Positions 1-8,336 of a stretch of DNA of 64,000 nt are shown here, piece after piece. The DNA is from Alicycliphilus denitrificans K601 (GTDB lineage Bacteria; Pseudomonadota; Gammaproteobacteria; Burkholderiales; Burkholderiaceae_C). The notes beneath the pieces were generated by a model. That model had not been told where the DNA came from, made no database searches, and worked only from the letters and a program-made list of their open reading frames with translations. The DNA lies in contig NC_015422.1 in NCBI RefSeq assembly GCF_000204645.1, positions 1,815,001 through 1,879,000 of the forward strand, read 5' to 3'. The number at the start of each line of letters is the position of its first letter. Within the stretch, counting starts at the first letter, position 1. The translations under genes and the position numbers were made by a program.

Positions 1-50
1 TGTGCGTGGAATTCCTGCAGGAGTACTTCGGACGGCAGCGCCCCTGGTAG
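1..50 (+). CDS. 3' end of an unidentified gene
   Basis: An open frame enters from the left edge and ends at a TAG at 48-50, giving a last stretch VEFLQEYFGRQRPW. It converges with the leftward TerB-like gene that ends at 67. Too little is present to name the protein, and it could be chance. Confidence 0.3.
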   Translation, partial: CVEFLQEYFGRQRPW

Positions 51-66
51 GGCCTGTTGTCCCGCC

Positions 67-1068
67 TCAGCCCCCGCGCACCATCTGCACGATCCTGGCG
101 GTGTTCAGCCCGCGCGCCATCTCCTGCATCTGCGGCAGGTACTGCGCCTGCAGCTGGCGGCCGTCGGCCATCACGTGCTGGTAGGCGTCGCGCAGCATCT
201 GCGTGCCCAGCGTGCGGCCGCCGGCGTAGTACTGGTTGGCGACATGGCCGAGCGCGTAGGTGGCGGCGAAGCTCATGCCGCTGCTCACCGCCTGGCGGCC
301 CAGCCCGCCGAGCAGGCCCCCGCCCACTTTGCCCAGCAGGCCGCCGAGCAGCTTGCGGCCCGCCTGCTCCAGATACTGCGAGGTCAGGCCCACGCCCAGG
401 GTGGCCAGCAGGTCCTTGATATGGCCGCTGTCCAGCTCGTAGCCGTAGCTCTGGCCGATCTGGTAGACCAGCCGCATCTGCAGCGGGATGATGGCCAGCG
501 TGGACAGGTTCTCGGGCAGCAGCTCGATGGCACCGTTGAGCATGGCCGCGTTGAGGATCTTGCGGTCCATCTCCGCTGCGGGCAGCGTGCCCGGGCGGCG
601 CTGCGCGGCCGTGCCCGGCAGCGCATCGACCGCGGCGGGGTGTGGCGCGGCCTGGCCCGCCGCGGCCGCCTCCGGCAGCGCCGCGGACGGCGCCCCTAGC
701 GGCGCCGTTGCCAGCGCGTCGGCCTGCGCGGCGAACTCCGCCGGCGCCTGGCCCAGCGCCTCGCGCAGCCGGGCCAGGAAGGCCTGCTCTGCCGCGCTGG
801 TCTGGCCGTCGGCCTCGCACACGCACACGGCCATTTCGTAGGCCAGCTGGCGCGCCTCGCTGCTGGAGAGCCTCGGCACCACGTCGGCCAGCTGGATCCG
901 GCGCATCAGCACCTCCTGGTACAGGCCGGGCAGGTTGACCTGCTGGTCCTGCGCCAGCCCTTGCGCCACCTGGCGGATCTGCTCGCGCTCGCGGTCGTGC
1001 TTGTCGCCGTCGGCATAGGCGGCCAGCAGGCAGATGGTGAGGACGGCGCGGATTTCTTCGGTGTTCAT
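67..1068 (-). CDS. TerB-like / DUF533-type tellurite resistance family protein
   Basis: Predicted protein of 333 aa. The first 110 residues form an acidic all-helical domain (MNTEEIRAVLTICLLAAYADGDKH...) with the A-Y-A-D-G-D motif typical of TerB/DjlA-like domains, and a second similar acidic motif (CEADGQTS) follows. The C-terminal half is glycine- and alanine-rich (LLGGLLGKVGGGLLGGLGRQ) and ends in a helical segment seen in DUF533/YcjF-like proteins. The ATG at 1068 was chosen because the frame upstream is low-complexity and overlaps a pseudogene remnant. The biochemical role of this family is not established. A stress-related role is inference from the family name only. Confidence 0.7.
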   Translation of the reverse strand: MNTEEIRAVLTICLLAAYADGDKHDREREQIRQVAQGLAQDQQVNLPGLYQEVLMRRIQLADVVPRLSSSEARQLAYEMAVCVCEADGQTSAAEQAFLARLREALGQAPAEFAAQADALATAPLGAPSAALPEAAAAGQAAPHPAAVDALPGTAAQRRPGTLPAAEMDRKILNAAMLNGAIELLPENLSTLAIIPLQMRLVYQIGQSYGYELDSGHIKDLLATLGVGLTSQYLEQAGRKLLGGLLGKVGGGLLGGLGRQAVSSGMSFAATYALGHVANQYYAGGRTLGTQMLRDAYQHVMADGRQLQAQYLPQMQEMARGLNTARIVQMVRGG

Positions 1069-1323
1069 CGGCTTCCTTGTCGAATGGGGTGAATGGGCAG
1101 ATCTTCCGATCCGCCCGTGGCGTCCATGTTCCCCTCTCAGAGCAGCAGGATCACGCGGTCCACCTCGAGGTCCACGGTCTCGCGCGCCAGAGGCTCGGCC
1201 TGCGGCTCCAGCAGCCCCAGCGCGGGCCAGGCCAGGTTCTCGGCCATCTCCTTCAGCAGCTCCAGGCGCTCCTCCATCGGCCCGGACCGTGGCCTGCTCC
1301 TCGCGCCGCGCATGGGGGAGAAA

Positions 1324-1548
1324 GGCTGCGGCCGGCGTGTTCTCGCCGCGCAGGGCCCGCAGCACGGCGTCGCCATCGAGGCCGTACAGGCCCCGGTCCA
1401 GCAGCACGCACTAATATGCATGCGTGGCCAGCGCGGCGGCGGCTTGGTCCCCGCGCCGCAGCCAGTCCACCGCGTAGCCGTCCATCTGCAGCCACGACTG
1501 CAGGGAACTGCCCAGCGAAGAATCGTCTTCGATCAGGAGGATGCGCAT
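1324..1548 (-). pseudogene. OmpR-family response regulator, receiver-domain remnant
   Basis: From an ATG at 1548 the frame reads MRILLIEDDSSLGSSLQSWL and continues as a normal receiver domain, with the acidic pocket (EDD) and CVLLDRGL around the phospho-acceptor Asp51. An in-frame TAG sits at codon 46, where an Asp would be expected. After codon 75 the frame no longer resembles a receiver, and no DNA-binding domain follows. Another leftward frame (1277-1137) carries a plausible but unidentified 46-aa tail, so at least one deletion or frameshift occurred. The gene cannot make a working regulator. Confidence 0.7.
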
Positions 1549-1688
1549 GCGCGGAGCCTACGGTGGAAAGATGAAGCGGAGCTAATGGCTTCGCCCAGGC
1601 CGTGGGCGATGAACATCTTCAGAATTTCATCAGCCCTTTAAAGCCTTCAACCGGTCCGTTTGCGGAATGTTGACGGGCCGCCGCATTG

Positions 1689-1718
1689 TTGGCCCTGCAA
1701 AGCGTGCTATCGGATATA
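1689..1718 (+). promoter_or_regulatory. Possible promoter of the HU gene
   Basis: TTGGCC at 1689-1694 and GATATA at 1713-1718 are separated by 18 bp. A transcript from here would begin near 1725, which fits the ATG at 1756 better than the one at 1723. Pattern match only. Confidence 0.3.
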
Positions 1719-1755
1719 AATCATGGATCGTAACCCTCAGACACATACCTTCGAT

Positions 1756-2058
1756 ATGAATCGCGCCCAACTCGTCGAAATCCTGGCCTCCAAGAACGAC
1801 CTGTCCAAGACTGCTGCCAACGCTGTCCTCGAAACCTTGACCGAAACCATCCAGACGGCGGTGAAGAAGGGCGATACCGTTCAACTGGTCGGCTTCGGCA
1901 CCTTCAAGTCTGCCAAGCGTGCAGCGCGCACTGGCAAGAACCCCGCCACCGGCGCAGCCCTGAAGATCCCCGCATCGACCGTGCCGAAGTTCGTGCCGGG
2001 CGCCAAGTTCAAGGCCGTGGTCGATCCCAAGGCCGCAAAGCGAAAGGCCGGCAAGTAA
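1756..2058 (+). CDS. hupB: HU-family histone-like DNA-binding protein
   Basis: A 100-aa HU/IHF fold protein: helical dimerisation half (MNRAQLVEILASKNDLSK...), the conserved GFGTF turn near residue 45, and the beta-arm region RTGKNPATG that inserts into the minor groove. A Lys/Ala-rich tail (DPKAAKRKAGK) extends the family's usual 90 residues. HU dimers bend DNA non-specifically and shape the nucleoid. An in-frame ATG at 1723 would add 11 residues absent from the family, so the ATG at 1756 is preferred. The gene is isolated between the response-regulator remnant and an HTH gene and is probably its own transcription unit. The symbol is by family similarity. Confidence 0.85.
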   Translation: MNRAQLVEILASKNDLSKTAANAVLETLTETIQTAVKKGDTVQLVGFGTFKSAKRAARTGKNPATGAALKIPASTVPKFVPGAKFKAVVDPKAAKRKAGK

Positions 2059-2155
2059 GCGCACTCGAAAAAGCGCCGCTGCCGGCAGAGGCCGGGCGGC
2101 ATCGAGGTCCTCTGAGTGATCTCCATCAAATTCACCGGCCACGGGACCACAGACC

Positions 2156-2638
2156 ATGACTGCGTTTTCTGAATCGTTCCGATCGGAAGTTGCCCGCATT
2201 GCACGCAAAGAGAACAAGGAGGAGATGGCCTCCCTGCGCAAGGCAGCAACGAACCAGCGCGCGGAGATCGCGGCACTCAAACGCGACATCAAGGCACTGG
2301 CTGGCCAGGTGCGCAGCTTGGCCAAGGCATTGGAACGGGTGCAGGTGGAGGCCGAGCGCCAGCGCCCTCCGCAGCGGTCCGAGGGTTCGCCTGCGCAGGA
2401 GCAGGCTCCTGCGAAGCAAGGAGGCCGTGCATTCGCCTTCAGCCACGAGGCGCTGGTCGCGAAACGGCAGGCGTTCCACATGACCCAGAAAGAGATGGCT
2501 CGCCTGCTTCACGTGTCGCCATTGAGCGTGTACAAGTGGGAAACAGGACGGGTCACGCCCCGCGAGGCCCAGCTTGTGCGCGTGCGCGAAGTGCTCAAGA
2601 TGGGTCTGCGCGAAGCCCGCAGGCAGATCGCAGAATGA
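2156..2638 (+). CDS. Coiled-coil protein with C-terminal XRE-type HTH
   Basis: 160 aa. Residues 1-75 are charged and heptad-like (many Lys, Glu and Arg, few Gly or Pro), predicting a coiled coil. A Pro/Gln/Glu linker follows. Residues 105-150 form a helix-turn-helix of Cro/XRE type (MTQKEMARLLHVSPLSVYKWETGRVTP). The domain order suggests an oligomerising DNA-binding protein, either a regulator or a nucleoid-associated factor. It lies 97 bp after the HU gene on the same strand. No target can be inferred. Confidence 0.7.
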   Translation: MTAFSESFRSEVARIARKENKEEMASLRKAATNQRAEIAALKRDIKALAGQVRSLAKALERVQVEAERQRPPQRSEGSPAQEQAPAKQGGRAFAFSHEALVAKRQAFHMTQKEMARLLHVSPLSVYKWETGRVTPREAQLVRVREVLKMGLREARRQIAE

Positions 2639-2974
2639 ATGGTCGCCTGCGGCAATGATTCGCCCGGCGGCCTGTCAGCGATCCTGAAAGCGTTCCCTGT
2701 AGGGAAGCTGGAGCGGGTGAAGGGAACAGCACCCGGTCGCTAACTCGTTTATTACGAACGTTTTTTCCGATCCAAGCGTCACGGAATGGACTCGATTGTG
2801 GACTCAAGTCTTCGGCCTGGTCAACGCAGGCCGTTGCGGGTGATCCAAAGCGAGCCAAGCACATCCATCAACAGCCAGAGCATCGGATTTCATACCGAAG
2901 TCTATCTGTCCACTGGCACATCACGCCACAGGCCGCTACGGACAGGTGAGCTGCGTCCTCAAAGGATTGACTCA
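2639..2974 (+). other. Intergenic region without a recognisable gene
   Basis: 336 bp between the HTH gene and the end of the LysR gene. I see a short dyad TTCCCT-gt-AGGGAA near 2694-2707 that could act as a weak terminator, and a T-rich run near 2760-2766. No coding sequence, tRNA or clear attachment repeat was recognised. If an element boundary lies on the left side of the accessory block, it could be here, but nothing proves it. Confidence 0.4.
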
Positions 2975-3871
2975 TCATCGACAGGCGCGGTCCCGCCCGC
3001 CTTTCGCCCGCTCGATGAACCGCTTCATGGGCTCCGAGGGTTCGCCCCGGCGGCGCAGCAGGTAGGTAGAGAGCACCGGTGGGCTGCCGGCCAAGGGACG
3101 AATGGAGATGTCCGGGCGCTGTAGCGTCTGCACCTGCGAGGCGATGGCGAAGCCGATGCCGTAGCCGGCACCGACCAGGGTCAGCATCACGCCCAGGCTG
3201 GTCACTTCATCGACCAGCTTGAGCGGCGTGCCTGCGTCCTGCAGCAGCGCTTGAATCTGATGGCGGCAGCCCGATCCCGATTCGGGATGGCACAGAACCA
3301 GCGGGAACTTCAGGGCTTCGGCCAGCGGCACCTGCACGTGTGCCAGCAAGGGGTGGCGTGCGGGCACGATCACCGACAGCGGATCGGTCCACACCGGCTC
3401 GGCGACGAGGCCATCATGTACCGCGTTTGACAACGCAAAGCCGATGTCCAGCAGATCGTCGTGCAGCGTCTTGAGCTGCTGCGCGAACGGCAGCTCGAAG
3501 ACGCGAATCTCCATCTCGGGCTCCTCCTCGCGGCTGCGTGCCAGCAAGGTGGCGATGCGGGGCTGCGCCAGGCCGTCGCAGATCGCGATGCGCAGATGGC
3601 CCTGGTAGCCCTGTGCCGCCGCCTTGGCACTCTTGACTGCCTGCTCCACGGTGGCCATCACGCGTCGGCATTCGCCTAGGAACACCTGGCCGGCCCAGGT
3701 CAGCCGCGTCAGGCGGGTGCTGCGGTCGAACAACTGCACGCCAAGCTGGCTTTCCAGGTCGCGCATTGCTCGTGATACGGGAGATTGCTCGATCCCGAGA
3801 CGCTCGGCCGCGCGGGCGAGATGCAGCTCTTCCGCGACTGCAACGAAATAGCGTAGCAATCTAGGCTCCAA
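2975..3871 (-). CDS. LysR-family transcriptional regulator
   Basis: 298 aa from a TTG start at 3871, preceded by GGGAGG five bases upstream. Starting there gives the canonical LysR N-terminus (EPRLLRYFVAVAEELHLARAAERLGIEQSPVSRAMRDLE), a winged HTH over residues 1-60. The effector-binding domain follows, with the usual ARHPLL and LVGAGYGIGFA motifs. A longer frame to 3940 exists, but its extra codons overlap a modB fragment. The gene lies downstream of, and in line with, the leftward pha genes. It is clearly related to the LysR gene at 20667 and to the LysR pseudogene at 19.8-20.4 kb. Target and inducer are unknown. Confidence 0.85.
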   Translation of the reverse strand: MEPRLLRYFVAVAEELHLARAAERLGIEQSPVSRAMRDLESQLGVQLFDRSTRLTRLTWAGQVFLGECRRVMATVEQAVKSAKAAAQGYQGHLRIAICDGLAQPRIATLLARSREEEPEMEIRVFELPFAQQLKTLHDDLLDIGFALSNAVHDGLVAEPVWTDPLSVIVPARHPLLAHVQVPLAEALKFPLVLCHPESGSGCRHQIQALLQDAGTPLKLVDEVTSLGVMLTLVGAGYGIGFAIASQVQTLQRPDISIRPLAGSPPVLSTYLLRRRGEPSEPMKRFIERAKGGRDRACR

Positions 3872-3968
3872 GGCAGCCTCCCATCGGCCCTTTCCACCAG
3901 GTCTTGGTACGAGCCAGCCACCAAGCGATGGGGATGTCAATCAGGATCAGGGTGACGACGCCTGCTAA
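3862..3968 (-). pseudogene. modB (molybdate ABC permease) N-terminal fragment
   Basis: Read leftward from 3968, one frame gives LAGVVTLILIDIPIAWW followed by LARTKTWWKGPMGG. This matches the early membrane segment and the AWWLART.W.KGP signature of ModB-type permeases. The match stops abruptly and the frame ends at a TAG at 3862, inside the LysR start region. There is no start codon and no remainder of the gene. It looks like a leftover of a modB gene cut by a rearrangement that brought the LysR gene here. No function is expected. Confidence 0.55.
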
Positions 3969-4135
3969 ACGTGCGGTCAACCGGAGGGCTTGCAGATCAC
4001 TATCCGTCAGCACGCAAACACCCTCGTGTCAATGCGCATGCTTCGTGTCCGAGCACCCGAGTGTGTAAAGGATGCTCTTCGGTGAACTGCCCAAGCGAAT
4101 GGTCCAGACTTTCATGCCGCAGGCCCCTCGACTAC

Positions 4136-4882
4136 TCAATACATATGCTGGCCGCCGTTCATCGCCACGTTGCTGCCGGTCATAAAGGCGGCGGCTTCGC
4201 TGGCGATGAAGGCGACAAGTGCCGCAATCTCGTCCGGCTGGCCCAGACGGCCAACCGGAATCGCATCGATGATCTTCTGGCGCATGTCCTCCCGCACCGC
4301 CATCACCATCTCGGTGGCCAGATAACCCGGCGACACGGTGTTGACCGTCACACCCTTGCGCGCGACCTCCTGCGCCAGCGCCTTCGTGAACCCGTGCACG
4401 CCGGCTTTGGCCGCCGAATAATTGGTCTGCCCGAACTGGCCCTTGCTGCCGTTGATCGACGAGATGTTGACGATGCGACCCCAGCCGCGCTCGACCATCG
4501 GATCGATGAACGGCTTGGTGACGTTGAACATGGAGTCCAGGTTGGTGCGCAGTACGGCATCCCAACCGGCCTTGTCGAGCTTGCGCAGCGTTGCATCGCG
4601 GGTGATGCCGGCGTTGTTCACCAGGATGTCGATCCGATGACCGTCGGCGTGGATGCGCCGCGCCAGTTCCTGCGTTGATTCGTAGTTCGATACATCCACC
4701 CCGTAGGCAGCAAATTTGTAGCCCTGTGTCGCTTGCGCTTGCTGCCACTGGCCAATCGTGGTGTTGCCGGGGGTATGCGTGACGATCACGCGGTGGCCGG
4801 CATCGTGCAGGGCACGGGCGATCGCAGCGCCCAACCCCCGGTTGCCTCCCGTCACCAGCGCCGTCCGTTGCGTCGTATTCAT
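4136..4882 (-). CDS. phaB: Acetoacetyl-CoA reductase (SDR family), PHA synthesis
   Basis: 248-aa classical short-chain dehydrogenase. It shows the nucleotide-binding GGNRGLGAAIA motif near residue 12, NNAGITRD near residue 90, the catalytic Ser of NISSINGSKGQFGQ and the YSAAK catalytic Tyr-Lys pair. These spacings and GQFGQTNYSAAKAG are typical of PhaB/PhbB, which reduces acetoacetyl-CoA to (R)-3-hydroxybutyryl-CoA with NADPH. It lies 10 bp after the phasin gene and downstream of phaC on the same strand, so it probably belongs to one transcript phaC-phaP-phaB. FabG-type 3-oxoacyl-ACP reductase is the alternative, but the neighbours favour PHA synthesis. No thiolase (phaA) is next to it. Confidence 0.85.
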   Translation of the reverse strand: MNTTQRTALVTGGNRGLGAAIARALHDAGHRVIVTHTPGNTTIGQWQQAQATQGYKFAAYGVDVSNYESTQELARRIHADGHRIDILVNNAGITRDATLRKLDKAGWDAVLRTNLDSMFNVTKPFIDPMVERGWGRIVNISSINGSKGQFGQTNYSAAKAGVHGFTKALAQEVARKGVTVNTVSPGYLATEMVMAVREDMRQKIIDAIPVGRLGQPDEIAALVAFIASEAAAFMTGSNVAMNGGQHMY

Positions 4883-4892
4883 TGCCGTCCCC

Positions 4893-5336
4893 TCATTTCT
4901 TGGTCTTGCCCTGGGGTACGGCGCTTGGGGCGGTCCAGGGCTGCGTCCAGCGCTGGCAAAGCTGCGTGAAAGAGGCTGCGTCGCCACTCGCGCCGAATGC
5001 CTCGGAGACAGACTCCTGCCAAGTCGTGAGCGCCTGGCGCAGTCCATTGGCAAAGGCCGTCTGGCTCTTGGCTGCTACTTGCCCGACCGCTTGGGCATCG
5101 CCCATGCGGCCTTGGCACAGACGCCAGAACACTTCGGACGGCAAGGTCGCGAGCGCTTGCCAGTCGGCCGCCTGTTGGAGGCCCTGGATGCGCGAGGTGG
5201 TCTCCAGCACGCTGCCAGCGCTGAGCTGTTGCATGACCTCGAGCCAGTGATGGCTGCTCTCCTGCAGCAAGCGCGTGATCTGCAGTTGCAGCTCGGCATT
5301 GGCTTTGTAGAGATGGATTGGCAGTTCGTTGCTCAT
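4893..5336 (-). CDS. phaP: Phasin family protein
   Basis: 147 aa, helical and Gln/Ala-rich, without membrane segments. The sequence (LYKANAELQLQITRLLQESSHHWLEVMQQL...) resembles phasins, small amphipathic proteins that coat PHA granules and control their number and size. It sits between phaC and phaB on the same strand, about 110 bp downstream of phaC, which supports the call. Sequence conservation in this family is weak, so the name depends partly on context. Confidence 0.75.
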   Translation of the reverse strand: MSNELPIHLYKANAELQLQITRLLQESSHHWLEVMQQLSAGSVLETTSRIQGLQQAADWQALATLPSEVFWRLCQGRMGDAQAVGQVAAKSQTAFANGLRQALTTWQESVSEAFGASGDAASFTQLCQRWTQPWTAPSAVPQGKTKK

Positions 5337-5444
5337 TGCAGTGCCCTTCGGTCATGGTGGGCCCCCTTCGGGGCGGGTGTAGGCCATCCTTAGCGATGTC
5401 CCTGTTGAAATGGTCTTGTCTTGTCTCGGCTTCGGCGCGTCGTA

Positions 5445-7205
5445 TCAGCGCATTGCCACATAGGTTCCCGGTGCATCACCAAGCGGGACCTGCGTGCCGC
5501 CCATGGCAGGCGGCGATACCCGCTCGGTCGAATGTCGTGCCAGCCACTGCTGCCAGGCTGGCCACCAGGAGCCCTCGTTCAGCGGGGTTTCGGTACGCCA
5601 CGTTTGCGGATCGACGTAGCGAGCGCCGACGCTGCGGGTCGCAATCTGGTAGCTGCGCCGGGGGTGCCCCGGCTCGCTGACCACGCCGGCGTTGTGCCCG
5701 CCGCTGGTCAGTACGAAGGTCAGCTCCGCATCACTGAGCAGATGCATCTTGTACACGGATGGCCAGGGGGCAACGTGGTCGCGCACCGTGCCGACGATGA
5801 GCATCGGCACTTCGATGTCGGCGATCGCCACCGGCCGTCCGCCGACCTGGTAGCGTCCCTCGGCCAGATCGTTGTTCAGATACAAACGCCGCAGGTACTC
5901 GCTGTGCATGCGATACGGCATGCGCGTCACGTCGGCATTCCATGCCATCAGGTCATTGAACTCCTGCCGTTCGCCCAGCAGGTACTCGCGCACGCGGCGC
6001 GACCAGATCAGGTCGCGCGAGTTGAGCATCTGGAAAGAGGCGGCCATCTGCTTGCCGTCGAGATAGCCCTTGTCCCACATCCCGGCTTCCAGCCAGGCGA
6101 GTTGACTGTCGTCGATGAAAAGCGCGATTTCGCCCGACTCGCGGAAGTCGGTCTCCGACGCCAGCAGCGTCAAACTGTGCAGCCGTTCGTCGCCATCGCG
6201 CGCCATCGCGGCTGCGGCGATCGTCAGCAAGGTGCCGCCCAGGCAATAGCCAACCGCCTGCACCTTGCGCTCGGGCACGATGGCCGTGACCGCGTCCAGT
6301 GCATCCATGACCCCCAGCCATCGGTAATCCTCGAGGCCGAGGTCGCGATCGGCCGCGGTCGGGTTCTTCCAGGAAAGGATGAACACCGTATGCCCCTGGT
6401 CGACCAAGTACTTCACCATCGAGTTGTGCGGTGACAGGTCGAGGATGTAGTACTTCATGATCCAGGAGGGCACGATCAGCACCGGCTCGGCATACACATC
6501 GGGGGTCGTGGGTGTGTACTGGATCAGCTCGATCAGGTGGTTGCGAAACACCACCTTTCCTGGTGTGACCGCCACGTCCTGGCCGACTTTGAAGCCTTCG
6601 ACCCCGGCCGGTTCATCGTCAAGCGCAAGACGCTGTGTATCGTCGAGGAAGTTCATCGCGCCGCGCCACAGGTTGGCGCCGCCGCTGGTTCTGATGGCTT
6701 CCAGCACTTCCGGGTTGGTCCAGATGAAATTCGATGGCGACCACATGTCCAGCCACTGCCGCCCGGCGAAAGTGACCATGTTCTCGTGATGGCGCGACAC
6801 GCCGCGCACGCCGGTGGTGGCGTTGTGCCACCACTGCTGCTGCAGCAAAAAGCCCTGGTGGATCACGTTGAACGGCCATTGCTGCCAGGCCGGCGCCTCG
6901 AAGCGCCGATCCTGCTCCAACGGCTCGATGCACGTGGGGCAGCCGTGGGCACTTGCAGCGTGCGCGACGTAGCGCGCCAAGCGTCGCTGCTTGTGCAATC
7001 CCTTTTCGATCAGGCTGCGCTGCTTGCCCGGTGAAAGGCTCAGGTGCAGCGCCCAGTCGTACCAAGCCAGCAAACCCGCCGCCGGTGACAACCCGCCAGT
7101 GCCGCGTGCCCGGCACGCGTTCGCAAGCGTATCCAGGACATCGGGGCGACAGACGACTTCGGACGGTGCCGGCGCGGGCTTGTCAGGTATGGCAAGGGTG
7201 TTCAT
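5445..7205 (-). CDS. phaC: Class I poly(3-hydroxyalkanoate) synthase
   Basis: 586 aa, the usual length of class I PhaC. The alpha/beta-hydrolase core carries the lipase-like box GYCLGG with nucleophile Cys321. Asp476 (TVRDHVAP) and His504 (SGGHNAGV) complete the triad. The N-terminal PhaC_N region spans about residues 80-250 (WWHNATTGVRGVSRHHENMV). The enzyme polymerises (R)-3-hydroxyacyl-CoA at the granule surface. It is the first gene of a leftward unit with phasin and reductase genes. Its promoter overlaps an operator copy shared with the divergent TetR gene. A complete PHA module beside mobile-element DNA is unusual but not unique. Confidence 0.92.
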   Translation of the reverse strand: MNTLAIPDKPAPAPSEVVCRPDVLDTLANACRARGTGGLSPAAGLLAWYDWALHLSLSPGKQRSLIEKGLHKQRRLARYVAHAASAHGCPTCIEPLEQDRRFEAPAWQQWPFNVIHQGFLLQQQWWHNATTGVRGVSRHHENMVTFAGRQWLDMWSPSNFIWTNPEVLEAIRTSGGANLWRGAMNFLDDTQRLALDDEPAGVEGFKVGQDVAVTPGKVVFRNHLIELIQYTPTTPDVYAEPVLIVPSWIMKYYILDLSPHNSMVKYLVDQGHTVFILSWKNPTAADRDLGLEDYRWLGVMDALDAVTAIVPERKVQAVGYCLGGTLLTIAAAAMARDGDERLHSLTLLASETDFRESGEIALFIDDSQLAWLEAGMWDKGYLDGKQMAASFQMLNSRDLIWSRRVREYLLGERQEFNDLMAWNADVTRMPYRMHSEYLRRLYLNNDLAEGRYQVGGRPVAIADIEVPMLIVGTVRDHVAPWPSVYKMHLLSDAELTFVLTSGGHNAGVVSEPGHPRRSYQIATRSVGARYVDPQTWRTETPLNEGSWWPAWQQWLARHSTERVSPPAMGGTQVPLGDAPGTYVAMR

Positions 7206-7223
7206 CTCTGGTCTTCCGATGTT

Positions 7224-7268
7224 GTAAGTAACTTATTACTATCATAATGCCTACGGGAAAAGATGCAA
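7224..7268 (-). promoter_or_regulatory. phaC promoter with TetR-type operator
   Basis: Reading leftward, TTGCAT (7268-7263) and TATGAT (7246-7241) are spaced by 16 bp and form a good sigma-70 promoter. The 24 bp from 7247 to 7224 match the copy at 7500-7523 in 22 of 24 positions and contain the perfect dyad TAAGT-n-ACTTA (7225-7235) over the expected transcript start. A repressor bound here would block phaC. The likely binder is the TetR protein encoded at 7541 (inference). Confidence 0.65.
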
Positions 7269-7476
7269 AGCCTTGAAGAACGCCCGGGGGATTTCCGCCT
7301 TCGCTCGAACGAAACCGCTTCTCTTGCTCTGACTGGGGTGGCCGACCTGCCGACCGATTACTCATGATGTGCCAGAGGAGTGTGTTCGCTTCCTGGGTCT
7401 CGTCAGCTCACTTGGCCACGATCCATGGATGGGGCAGGAACCATCCTTTCCCATGCGATGAACCGTATTCCCGATC

Positions 7477-7523
7477 TTGCGACGCGGATGTTTTGCATGT
7501 TAGGATAGTAATAAGTCACTTAC
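7477..7523 (+). promoter_or_regulatory. tetR/efflux promoter with second copy of the operator
   Basis: TTGCGA at 7477-7482 and TAGGAT at 7501-7506 (18-bp spacer) form a plausible promoter. The operator copy 7500-7523 includes the perfect dyad TAAGT-c-ACTTA at 7512-7522 and overlaps the -10 box and start site, exactly as on the phaC side. Autoregulation of the TetR gene and shared control with phaC are inferred. The 230 bp between the two operators show no gene. Confidence 0.6.
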
Positions 7524-7540
7524 TTTATGGAGTCTGATCG

Positions 7541-8149
7541 GTGAGCGAACGTCCTCAACATCTGTCCGCTGAAGAGCGGCGTGCTGCCACAGTGCAAGCG
7601 GTGGTGGACTTGGCCGCGGAGCAAAACCCGGCCGAAATCACGACCACGGCCATCGCCGATCGAATGGGTTTGACGCAGGGCGCGCTGTTTCGCCACTTCC
7701 CCACCAAGGACGCGATCCTGGAGGCAACGATGACCTGGGTCGGTGAGCGTCTGCTGGTGCGCGTGGACAAGGCGGCCGAGGGCGCCGCGTCTCCTGCCGC
7801 GGCACTCGAAGCCATGTTCATGACGCACATCGACTTCGTGGCCAAGCATCCCGGCGTGCCGCGCATGCTGTTCGGAGAACTGCAACGCTCTGGCGAGACG
7901 CTCGCCAAGCGGATGGTGCAGACCTTGCTCCGTCAATACGAACAGCGCCTGCGCCGCCTGATGGAGGCAGGCAAGGCCCAAGGCGACCTGGATGCGGATC
8001 TGGACGTAGATGCCGCCGCCGTGTTGTTCATCGGCACGATCCAGGGACTGGTCATGCAGTCGCTGTTGGCCGGCAAGGTCAGTCGCATCCGTCGTGATGC
8101 GCCAGCCGTGTTTGCCATCTATCTCCGTGGCATCACGCACACCCGATGA
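7541..8149 (+). CDS. TetR/AcrR-family transcriptional regulator
   Basis: 202 aa, GTG start with GGAG eight bases upstream. The N-terminal HTH is typical of TetR proteins (ITTTAIADRMGLTQGALFRHFPTKDAILEAT, about residues 32-62), and the C-terminal two-thirds is a helical ligand domain. It heads the rightward unit that encodes a YbhGFSR-like ABC exporter. In E. coli the TetR protein CecR (YbiH) precedes ybhGFSR, so this may be its counterpart. It probably binds the two TAAGTnACTTA operators between itself and phaC. The ligand is unknown. Confidence 0.85.
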   Translation: MSERPQHLSAEERRAATVQAVVDLAAEQNPAEITTTAIADRMGLTQGALFRHFPTKDAILEATMTWVGERLLVRVDKAAEGAASPAAALEAMFMTHIDFVAKHPGVPRMLFGELQRSGETLAKRMVQTLLRQYEQRLRRLMEAGKAQGDLDADLDVDAAAVLFIGTIQGLVMQSLLAGKVSRIRRDAPAVFAIYLRGITHTR

Positions 8150-8336
8150 AACGCCTTCCATCCTGCCGCCACGCAGTTGCCCGGTCGGCCGAGAGGCACA
8201 CCACGGTCATGCGATCGCGTTGCGCCTCCAGCGCGAATCCGCGTCATTCAACACTCAGCCCGACCGCCCAGCGGAACGCACACGCACACCGCGACGACGG
8301 CGAAGGCTTGGGAGTTTCCGCGATCAAGTAAAGGCC

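Noticed and set aside
1069..1407. N-terminal extension of the TerB-like gene to 1407
   Set aside because: The extra 113 residues are low-complexity read-through of the response-regulator remnant.
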